A DNA stretch of 10,809 nucleotides, taken from Oscillospiraceae bacterium (GTDB lineage Bacteria; Bacillota; Clostridia; Clostridiales; Clostridiaceae). Below the pieces are notes generated by a model that did no database searches, had not been told where the DNA came from, and worked only from the letters and a program-made list of their open reading frames with translations. Numbering within the stretch: position 1 is the stretch's first letter; every line of letters begins with the position of its first letter. The stretch spans positions 1 to 10,809 of the forward strand of contig WQUF01000299.1 in the NCBI GenBank assembly GCA_009785875.1. The letters run 5' to 3'. Below are positions 6,097-10,809 of the stretch, piece by piece. A program made the translations under genes and the position numbers.

Positions 6097-6120
6097 GAAG
6101 TTAGGTGAAAACCTAACTTC
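6097..6120 (+). terminator. Hairpin after vapC, probable terminator
   Basis: Perfect 10-bp arms GAAGTTAGGT / ACCTAACTTC enclose a GAAA tetraloop. CTCCTTTATAT follows, so the T-run is poor. The copy-2 counterpart keeps the stem through a paired change. Termination for the vapC operon is plausible; an RNA or recombination function is an alternative. Confidence 0.6.
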
Positions 6121-6144
6121 CTCCTTTATATAACCTCAAAAATA

Positions 6145-6173
6145 TTTACATTACGTATTTTACGTATTATAAT
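6145..6173 (+). promoter_or_regulatory. hicAB promoter with tandem 9-bp operator-like repeat
   Basis: TTTACA (6145-6150) and TATAAT (6168-6173) are 17 bp apart. The spacer is filled by two back-to-back copies of TTACGTATT (6151-6159, 6160-6168), each holding the palindrome TACGTA. This is a likely HicB (or HicAB) binding site. Confidence 0.75.
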
Positions 6174-6196
6174 ATAATTGTAAGGAGGCAGCAACG

Positions 6197-6379
6197 ATGA
6201 GATTTAGAGAGCTTGAAAAGATCGTTAAAAACGATGGCTGGTACTTTGAAGACGCAACTGGTTCACATCACCATTATAAGCACCCAACCAAAAAAGGTAG
6301 AGTAACGATACCTAAACATACAGGTGATATAAATCCAAGAATTGTTAACTCAGTACTTAAACAGGCAGGGCTTAATTAA
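6197..6379 (+). CDS. hicA: HicA-family mRNA interferase toxin
   Basis: This is a 60-residue HicA toxin with a small dsRNA-binding-like fold that cleaves mRNA independently of the ribosome. The family pattern is complete: an N-terminal helix (ELEKIVKNDGW), then ATGSHHHYKHP with the catalytic-type histidine after GS (H24), the strand GRVTIPKHTGDINP and the final helix IVNSVLKQAGL. AAGGAGG (6182-6188) lies 8 bases before the ATG. It precedes its antitoxin hicB by 47 bp, the usual toxin-first order for hicAB. The gene has no truncation and is flanked by the two direct repeats. Confidence 0.94.
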   Translation: MRFRELEKIVKNDGWYFEDATGSHHHYKHPTKKGRVTIPKHTGDINPRIVNSVLKQAGLN

Positions 6380-6426
6380 CCCATATCCTGTATGATTACA
6401 TATATGTGATAAGAAAGGTGGATTTT

Positions 6427-6822
6427 ATGAGATATGTATATCCGGCTATATTTTATCCTGAAGAAAATAGCACATATTCTGTTATTTTCCCAGATTTAAA
6501 TGATTTAGCAACACAAGGGAGTACATTGGCTGATGCTGTTTATATGGCAGAAGATGCTTGTTCGTTATATTTGTTTAATTCACTCAAAGATGGTGAAAAG
6601 CTTCCGGAACCATCAAAACTTGATGATATTATTAAGGATGATGACTCTGCTTTTATTAACATGATTTTGGTTGATATTGCAGAATTTACTAAAAAACATG
6701 GTGATCAAGCCGTAAAAAAAACACTCAGTATACCTGCTTGGCTTAATACAGCTTGTGAAGAAAGATGCATTAATTTCTCAAAAGTACTTCAAGAAGCATT
6801 GGTAAATATAATTCAAAATTAA
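6427..6822 (+). CDS. hicB: HicB-family antitoxin
   Basis: This is a 131-residue HicB antitoxin that binds and inhibits HicA and represses the operon. The N-terminal half (RYVYPAIFYPEENSTYSVIFPDLNDLATQGSTLADAVYMAEDA) is the partially degraded RNase-H-like HicB domain, with the typical FPDL...T-Q-G-x-T-L-x-D-A pattern. The C-terminal segment (about 98-131, KKTLSIPAWLNTACEERCINFSKVLQEAL) is the ribbon-helix-helix type DNA-binding domain seen in the long HicB forms. I start at ATG 6427 with AAAGGTGG 5 bases upstream; a GTG at 6406 in frame lacks a ribosome binding site. It probably acts on the tandem TTACGTATT sites at 6151-6168. Confidence 0.93.
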   Translation: MRYVYPAIFYPEENSTYSVIFPDLNDLATQGSTLADAVYMAEDACSLYLFNSLKDGEKLPEPSKLDDIIKDDDSAFINMILVDIAEFTKKHGDQAVKKTLSIPAWLNTACEERCINFSKVLQEALVNIIQN

Positions 6823-6842
6823 TTATTATTTAATGCACAATT

Positions 6843-6905
6843 TTAAGTCACAGAGAATAGAATAATAATGGATGCTGAATTAGATTTTATTGTACGTTTT
6901 ACCAT
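6843..6905 (-). CDS. Possible 20-residue peptide, repeat copy 2
   Basis: ATG at 6905 to TAA at 6843-6845 reads MVKRTIKSNSASIIILFSVT. The copy-1 homologue differs at seven positions, mostly conservatively (I/V, K/R, T/S twice, V/A), with two silent codon changes. Here AGGA lies 5 bases before the ATG, a usable but weak ribosome binding site. A stronger AAAGGAGG is at 6939-6946 on the far side of the hairpin. Existence as a protein is unproven. Confidence 0.3.
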   Translation of the reverse strand: MVKRTIKSNSASIIILFSVT

Positions 6906-6914
6906 TTAAATCCT

Positions 6915-6938
6915 GAAGCTAGGTGTGAGCCTAGCTTC
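6915..6938 (+). terminator. Hairpin after hicB, probable terminator
   Basis: Arms GAAGCTAGGT / GCCTAGCTTC enclose GTGA, with one G-T pair next to the loop. Relative to the copy at 6097-6120 one T-A pair has become C-G on both sides. CCTCCTTTATATAGCTTTTTATTTT follows, so a T-run is available a little downstream. Confidence 0.6.
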
Positions 6939-7009
6939 CCTCCTTTATATAGCTTTTTATTTTATTTTAAAGTGCCTTAAAATCGATAAAATTATGGTTT
7001 AAATTGATA

Positions 7010-7036
7010 TTGCGTTATCAAAAAGTAGGATATAAT
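7010..7036 (+). promoter_or_regulatory. Possible promoter of the Uma2-family gene
   Basis: A clear -10, TATAAT, is at 7031-7036. The -35 is weak: TTGCGT at 7010-7015 with a 15-bp spacer. The -10 is 22 bp before the start codon. Confidence 0.4.
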
Positions 7037-7057
7037 AAAATAAATGGAGGCTTAAAA

Positions 7058-7618
7058 ATGGAATTAAGAAATCATGGAGATCATGTATGTGATGATTATA
7101 CAAATGAAATCAAAGAAATAATCAACGGCAAAATTTATTATATGTCGGGAGGCTCTCCTTTCCATGCGCAAATCATTAGTAGAATAATCAAAAAATTAAA
7201 CATGTACTTTGTTTCAAATGATAACGGGTGTGAAGTATATACCTCAGATATAGACGTTTATATAGATGTAGAAAATAAAAAAGAATTTGTAAGACCAGAT
7301 ATATCTATAATATGCGATAAAATAACTGAAAAAACAGAAGAATATAGGGGATCTCCTACTTTGATTGTTGAAGTTGCTTCACCAAAGACTAGATTAAAAG
7401 ATAGAAACGAAAAACTCAAATTATTTGAAAAATATGGAGTGAAAGAATATTGGATAGTTGATCCAAGATTGAAACTAATCGAACAATATGTATTAGAAAA
7501 GGGCATGTATATCACTAATGCTATTGTTACTTTATTTGATAAAGACGAGGAGCCTATAATAAAATCTGCAATATTTGAAGGCTTGGAAATAGATTTGAAT
7601 GAGATATTCAATAGTTAG
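7058..7618 (+). CDS. Uma2-family (DUF820) PD-(D/E)XK nuclease-fold protein
   Basis: This is a 186-residue member of the Uma2/DUF820 family, predicted restriction-endonuclease-like proteins whose biological role is mostly unknown. The core motifs are present: RPD at 79-81 (RPDISIICD), the strand LIVEVASPKT with E105 and K110, and the family ending EKYGVKEYWIVDP (124-136). An N-terminal helix precedes a GGSPFHAQIISRIIKKL segment typical for the group. I chose ATG 7058 because TGGAGG (7045-7050) is 7 bases upstream and the TATAAT at 7031-7036 falls before it. An earlier ATG-like start at 7004 would overlap the promoter. It stands alone between the TA island and tyrS. Relatives often occur in multiple copies on mobile DNA, but nothing here shows a partner. 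Confidence 0.85.
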   Translation: MELRNHGDHVCDDYTNEIKEIINGKIYYMSGGSPFHAQIISRIIKKLNMYFVSNDNGCEVYTSDIDVYIDVENKKEFVRPDISIICDKITEKTEEYRGSPTLIVEVASPKTRLKDRNEKLKLFEKYGVKEYWIVDPRLKLIEQYVLEKGMYITNAIVTLFDKDEEPIIKSAIFEGLEIDLNEIFNS

Positions 7619-7638
7619 CTCCATATAATTAGTATATG

Positions 7639-7668
7639 TTGCTTTGTGTTCTATGTTCACTATATAAT
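7639..7668 (+). promoter_or_regulatory. Probable tyrS promoter
   Basis: TTGCTT (7639-7644) and TATAAT (7663-7668) are 18 bp apart, 33 bp before the tyrS start. The short leader leaves no room for a T-box riboswitch. Confidence 0.55.
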
Positions 7669-7701
7669 AATAATTAACTAAAAAATATAGGAAGTGTGGA
7701 T

Positions 7702-8925
7702 ATGGAAAATGTTTTTGATGTTCTTAAAGAGCGAGGTTATTTAAAGCAGTTTTCTCATGAAGAAAGGATCAGAGAGATATTAGGAAAAGAAAAGATCACT
7801 TTTTACATAGGTTTTGATCCAACTGCAGATAGCTTTCACGTAGGCAATTTTATTCAACTCATGGTTATGTCCTATATGCAAAAATATGGGCACAGACCTA
7901 TTGCACTCATCGGTGGAGGCACTTGCATGGTTGGAGATCCATCTGGTAAAACAGATATGAGAAAGATGCTATCTAAGGAACAAATTGATAAAAATGGAGA
8001 AGTTTTTAAAACACAGATTTCAAGGTTCATCGATTTTACTGATGGAAAAGCTATTTTTGAAAACAATGCAAATTGGCTTTTAAAGCTGAATTATGTGGAT
8101 TTCTTGAGGGAAATTGGAGCTCTATTTTCAATAAATAATATGCTAAGAGCTGAATGCTATAAACTTAGATTTGAAAAAGGCTTGAGTTTCCTCGAGCTTA
8201 ATTACATGATAATGCAAAGCTATGACTTTTTGCAGCTTTTTAAGAATTATAATTGTACCCTTCAGTTTGGCGGAGATGATCAGTGGTCAAACATACTCAG
8301 TGGAGCAGATCTAATAAGGCGTAAAGAAGCAAAGGAGGCTTTTGCTGCGACTACAGTGCTTTTAGTAAATAGCCAGGGTGAGAAAATGGGTAAAACAGTA
8401 AATGGAGCTGTTTGGATAGATAAGAATAAAACATCGCCATATGAGTTTTATCAATACTTTAGAAATGTGGATGATGAGGACGTTGAAAATTGTTTAGCTC
8501 TTTTGACATTTTTGCCTATGGATGAAGTTAGAGATTTAGGAAAATTAAAAGGTTCAGAAATAAATAAGGCTAAGGCGATTTTAGCATATGAAGTGACTAA
8601 GATAATACATGGAGAAGAAGAAGCAAATAAAGCAAAAGAAGCAGCGGTCGCTTTGTTTTCTAAAGGATCAAATATGGAAAATGTGCCCACTTTGGAGATA
8701 TGCGATGGAGATCTTGGCAAAACATTGATCGATATTTTAACATCAGGTGCCATTATTCAATCAAAGTCTGAAGGCAAGAGGCTCATTTCTCAAGGTGGAG
8801 TTTTATTAAATGATGTTAAAATTTCTGATATAAATACTGCTATAGAGAAAAAGGATTTCTTGGATGATTCAGCTTTGGTGAGGATAGGGAAGAAAAAATT
8901 TATTAGACTGTCATTGAAAAATTAG
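7702..8925 (+). CDS. tyrS: Tyrosyl-tRNA synthetase
   Basis: This class I synthetase attaches tyrosine to tRNA-Tyr in the cytoplasm. The Rossmann-fold catalytic domain shows YIGFDPTADSFHVGN with the HIGH-type motif HVGN at 46-49, LIGGGTCMVGDPSGK, and the tyrosine-recognition helix YMIMQSYDF (Y168, Q172, D175). FGGDDQWSN and the KMSKS-type loop KMGKT at 228-232 follow. The C-terminal S4 RNA-binding domain covers about 335-405 (TLIDILTSGAI...SEGKRLISQGGVLLND). At 407 residues it is of normal length and intact. ATG 7702 is preferred over GTG 7696 because AGGAAG (7689-7694) is 7 bases before the ATG but only 1 before the GTG. The gene is monocistronic: own promoter and a hairpin terminator right after. 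Confidence 0.97.
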   Translation: MENVFDVLKERGYLKQFSHEERIREILGKEKITFYIGFDPTADSFHVGNFIQLMVMSYMQKYGHRPIALIGGGTCMVGDPSGKTDMRKMLSKEQIDKNGEVFKTQISRFIDFTDGKAIFENNANWLLKLNYVDFLREIGALFSINNMLRAECYKLRFEKGLSFLELNYMIMQSYDFLQLFKNYNCTLQFGGDDQWSNILSGADLIRRKEAKEAFAATTVLLVNSQGEKMGKTVNGAVWIDKNKTSPYEFYQYFRNVDDEDVENCLALLTFLPMDEVRDLGKLKGSEINKAKAILAYEVTKIIHGEEEANKAKEAAVALFSKGSNMENVPTLEICDGDLGKTLIDILTSGAIIQSKSEGKRLISQGGVLLNDVKISDINTAIEKKDFLDDSALVRIGKKKFIRLSLKN

Positions 8926-8943
8926 GAATCACATAAATATTAT

Positions 8944-8983
8944 AAAAGCATATATTTTGGCTAAGAGCTAAAGATATGCTTTT
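8944..8983 (+). terminator. tyrS terminator
   Basis: The outer stem AAAAGCATAT (8944-8953) pairs with ATATGCTTTT (8974-8983). An inner stem TTTGGCT / AGCTAAA closes an AAG loop. The right arm ends in TTTT, followed by CTATATATAG. It begins 18 bp after the tyrS stop. Confidence 0.8.
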
Positions 8984-9063
8984 CTATATATAGTTAAATT
9001 ATTTGTCTTAAAATTTAAGCAGTAAACATATTAATTAAGTAAATCAATATAAATGGTGTACTC

Positions 9064-9843
9064 ATGTTTTTAAATTATAAAAAAGCGATTATTTTTGTTA
9101 TAAGCTTATTTTTAATATTTTTTGCTTCTTCCTGTACAACGCCTACATTAAGAGCTATATCATATAATGATTCGATATATAGATTAGACGCTTCTGAAGA
9201 TAATAGATTTACATTTATAAATGCAAATAATGAAAAAATAATATGCACATTTAGCACAAACATATTTACTTATAATAGTTTTACTTTCGAATTAACAAAT
9301 GATCTATATAAGGCAAGCGTATTTAGCAATTCAGTGAGAATTACATGTCCAGATGGAAGGATTTTAAACGCTCGCTTCAACGACAAAAATCAACTTAATT
9401 CACTCTCTGCTTTAGAGTCACATCCTATATATGAAACGGATCATAAAATAGTTGAACTTGCTCAGAACATTTATGCTGCAAGAGGCATAAAATATATTGG
9501 ATGGAGTTATATATTGATAATAGCTCTTATATTGGTCTTTGGGATTGTTTCTTTTAAATCTCTTAGCGCAAATTCAAATCAAAGAACATATAATTATAAT
9601 AGAAACACTAAAAGAAAGGTTTATTATGGAAAGATCAACTATAAAAAAGGGCAAAGAACGCATTATAATAATGACTATTATAAAAATATGAGATCAAGGC
9701 GCAATATACATGCAAATTTAAATAAAAAATGGTACAATAAAGAAGTTAAACGAGATAAAAATAAAATACCTTATTATATTTTAATAAATCTTTTTATCCT
9801 TGCTTTAATAGGATTATTGATTTATCTAGTCTTTTACATGTAA
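9064..9843 (+). CDS. Membrane-anchored protein with basic, Tyr/Asn-rich linker, unknown function
   Basis: I do not recognise this 259-residue protein. Residues 1-23 form a signal or membrane segment ending in ASSC, a lipobox-like site with cysteine 24. Residues 25-145 are an extracytoplasmic, beta-rich region (YRLDASEDNRFTFINANNEK, FTFELTNDLYKASVFSNSVR, CPDGRILNARFN). A membrane helix lies at about 147-164. Residues 170-235 are strongly basic and rich in Tyr, Asn, Lys and Arg (TYNYNRNTKRKVYYGKINYKKG, DYYKNMRSRRNIH) and should lie in the cytoplasm, where they could touch nucleic acid or the membrane surface. A last helix is at 237-257. The ribosome binding site is weak (GGTG at 9055-9058). The gene is 27 bp before the DUF1461 gene and probably forms an operon with it. 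Confidence 0.75.
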   Translation: MFLNYKKAIIFVISLFLIFFASSCTTPTLRAISYNDSIYRLDASEDNRFTFINANNEKIICTFSTNIFTYNSFTFELTNDLYKASVFSNSVRITCPDGRILNARFNDKNQLNSLSALESHPIYETDHKIVELAQNIYAARGIKYIGWSYILIIALILVFGIVSFKSLSANSNQRTYNYNRNTKRKVYYGKINYKKGQRTHYNNDYYKNMRSRRNIHANLNKKWYNKEVKRDKNKIPYYILINLFILALIGLLIYLVFYM

Positions 9844-9870
9844 AACTTAAATTGAGAAAGGAATAGACTG

Positions 9871-10506
9871 ATGAGAAGATTAATGAGTTTTTTTGCTACT
9901 ATTTTTTTGAGCATATTTATAATATCCTTAATACCAAATATAGTTCTTTCCAGCAAGTTTTTCTATTATCTGCATATCGACCCTTTAAAGATCACAAACC
10001 AGATAGACCTCTCAAAAGATCAAATAGAGAGGAATTACAGTACTTTAATAGATTATTTGACAAATGAATCCATTACGAAATTGAAATTTCAAGATCTTGC
10101 AATGTCAGCTGAAGGTGAAATCCATTTTGAAGAAGTAAAAGGTATATTCATAAACTTAAAATACAGTGCAATAATTTGCGGAGTGCTGGCTTTAATATTT
10201 TGTACAATTGAATTAATAGGCAAGAGATATAACTTTTTGAAATACACTTCTATATTAATAATACTTCCAGTAGTTATTTTAGCTGTGGCATCTTTTATCA
10301 ATTTTGATGCACTTTTTGTAACATTTCACAAGGTAGTTTTCCACAATAGCTTTTGGGTATTCGATTATAGAAAGGATCCAATAATACAGATGCTTCCTGA
10401 ACAGTTTTTTTTAAATTGTCTAATATACATCCTGTTCTTAATATTTATTTTTTCTATCGTACTATTTTTATTGTATAGAAGGTTAAAACTAAGAAAAATA
10501 CAATAA
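9871..10506 (+). CDS. TIGR01906/DUF1461 integral membrane protein
   Basis: This is a 211-residue membrane protein of the TIGR01906/DUF1461 family, whose function is unknown. Four helices are visible at about 8-27, 97-116, 126-144 and 180-203. The family marks are present: a long outer loop with the HFEEVKGIF segment (85-93), and before the last helix the conserved pattern FHKVVFHNSFWVFDYRKDPIIQMLPEQFF (152-180). The length is typical. AAAGGAAT sits about 7 bases before the ATG. It follows the basic membrane protein by 27 bp in the same direction. Confidence 0.88.
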   Translation: MRRLMSFFATIFLSIFIISLIPNIVLSSKFFYYLHIDPLKITNQIDLSKDQIERNYSTLIDYLTNESITKLKFQDLAMSAEGEIHFEEVKGIFINLKYSAIICGVLALIFCTIELIGKRYNFLKYTSILIILPVVILAVASFINFDALFVTFHKVVFHNSFWVFDYRKDPIIQMLPEQFFLNCLIYILFLIFIFSIVLFLLYRRLKLRKIQ

Positions 10507-10622
10507 ATTAGCAGAATAACAACAACCACAGGGCCAAGTGTATCATCATAAGGAAAATAGAGAAAAGAGCAGGAAAAACGAGATAAATTCGCTTAAATTG
10601 CATTAGAATAGAGCATTATAAA
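10507..10622. other. Gene-free stretch before the tandem promoters
   Basis: This is the front part of a 303-base gene-free region (10507-10809). It is rich in purines on the plus strand. I see no convincing gene, hairpin terminator or repeat here. The promoters and leader that follow are listed separately. Confidence 0.6.
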
Positions 10623-10651
10623 TAAACAAAAGGGGAAAAACTTGATATTAT
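10623..10651 (+). promoter_or_regulatory. Upstream promoter P1 of a tandem pair (probable rRNA operon)
   Basis: TAAACA (10623-10628) and TATTAT (10646-10651) are 17 bp apart. The -10 neighbourhood TGATATTATGAT is repeated 72 bp downstream in P2. Confidence 0.5.
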
Positions 10652-10694
10652 GATAAAGGTGTTTCTTAGGAGAAAAAAATATTTAAAAAAAGTA

Positions 10695-10723
10695 TTGACT
10701 AAATGAGAAATACATGATATTAT
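10695..10723 (+). promoter_or_regulatory. Strong promoter P2 (probable rRNA operon)
   Basis: TTGACT (10695-10700) and TATTAT (10718-10723) are 17 bp apart, with TG one base before the -10 (extended -10). An A-rich tract (about 10672-10691) lies directly upstream and could act as an UP element. This is the strongest promoter in the window by eye. Confidence 0.75.
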
Positions 10724-10729
10724 GATTAA

Positions 10730-10809
10730 GCGTTCTTTTGAACATAAGATCATTGAAAATTGAACAGAGTAAGGAAAAAGCCAGAAAAAGTAAGAAAAAG
10801 AAGTCAATT
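10730..10809 (+). other. Probable 16S rRNA leader region, cut by window end
   Basis: After the P2 promoter there is GTTC-TTTT-GAAC (10732-10743), then AGATCATTGAAAATTGAACA (about 10747-10766) and purine-rich sequence to the end. Leaders of clostridial 16S genes commonly carry an ATCTTTGAAAATTGAACA-like stretch at this place. The 16S gene itself is not in the window, so this is an inference from recognition. Confidence 0.55.

Larger units (their letters stand above)
6013..6132. repeat. ~120-bp direct repeat, copy 1 (after vapC)
   Basis: The first 39 bp (6013-6051) are identical to 6833-6871. The next ~45 bp are diverged. A hairpin (6097-6120) and the block CCTCCTTTATATA (6120-6132) are then shared again with copy 2. 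It begins 32 bp after the vapC stop. The two copies flank the hicAB operon. On the minus strand it contains a 20-codon reading frame (6023-6085). I do not recognise it as a known element. Confidence 0.85.
6833..6951. repeat. ~120-bp direct repeat, copy 2 (after hicB)
   Basis: This is the second copy of the element at 6013-6132. It starts 10 bp after the hicB stop. It shares 39/39 bases at its left end, a diverged middle, the hairpin at 6915-6938 and CCTCCTTTATATA (6939-6951). The start-to-start distance of 820 bp spans the whole hicAB operon. It also has a minus-strand 20-codon frame (6843-6905). Confidence 0.85.

Noticed and set aside
6166..6194. Minus-strand promoter (TTGCTG, 17 bp, TATAAT) pointing toward the copy-1 peptide
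   Set aside because: The -35 matches poorly and copy 2 has no equivalent, so it is not listed as a feature.
6013..6951. CRISPR array
   Set aside because: Only two repeats, 820 bp apart with genes between them; no regular spacers.
6013..6951. Insertion sequence or integron attC explanation for the direct repeats
   Set aside because: No transposase or integrase gene, no terminal inverted repeats and no attC core sites are visible in the window; it is kept as an open question only.
7619..7701. T-box riboswitch before tyrS
   Set aside because: The gap is too short and no T-box consensus or terminator/antiterminator is seen.

Overview
The window looks like a chromosomal segment of a low-G+C Gram-positive anaerobe of the class Clostridia. 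The reasons are AT-rich DNA, strong AGGAGG-type ribosome binding sites, the era-recO-DUF4342 gene order, a BlaI/BlaR1 pair, a TIGR01906/DUF1461 membrane protein and a leader that resembles those in front of clostridial 16S rRNA genes. No species can be named from the sequence alone.

Layout. Positions 1-2423 are a co-oriented housekeeping run: the 3' part of era (GTPase, 16S maturation), recO (recombination mediator, here without its usual zinc-binding insert), a UBA-like/DUF4342 protein with 11-residue repeats, and a small lipoprotein whose start region carries a perfect 12-bp-arm palindrome. A perfect 17-bp-arm hairpin (2471-2507) separates this run from a minus-strand blaI-blaR1 pair (2509-4885). 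The BlaR1-like protein has the M56 metallopeptidase but no visible penicillin-binding sensor. The blaI promoter holds three TTAGACT half-sites.

Positions 4953-7618 are an accessory toxin-antitoxin (TA) island. It begins with a minus-strand relict TA pair, too short for routine gene calling: an antitoxin C-terminus followed by a RelE-like toxin N-terminus. Next come an intact antitoxin/VapC (PIN) pair joined by a TGATG overlap, an intact hicAB pair and a Uma2-family nuclease-fold gene. Each intact TA pair is followed by one copy of a ~120-bp direct repeat (6013-6132 and 6833-6951). The copies share a 39-bp identical block, a hairpin with a compensatory base-pair change, and CCTCCTTTATATA. On the minus strand both copies encode related 20-residue peptides that differ by mostly conservative substitutions. 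This repeat is the most interesting unexplained object in the window.

Positions 7619-10809 return to core-like content: tyrS (no T-box leader seen) with its terminator, an unrecognised membrane-anchored basic/tyrosine-rich protein, a DUF1461 membrane protein, and a 300-bp segment with two tandem promoters sharing a near-identical -10 region. The sequence after them resembles a 16S rRNA leader, so an rRNA operon probably starts just beyond the window.

How the genes work together: era and recO are core functions. The blaIR pair forms a repressor/protease switch controlling itself and possibly distant targets. The VapC and HicA pairs are self-regulating, with plausible operators at their promoters. 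The relict TA pair, the repeats and the TA cluster show that the stretch between blaI and tyrS has been a site of repeated gain and loss.
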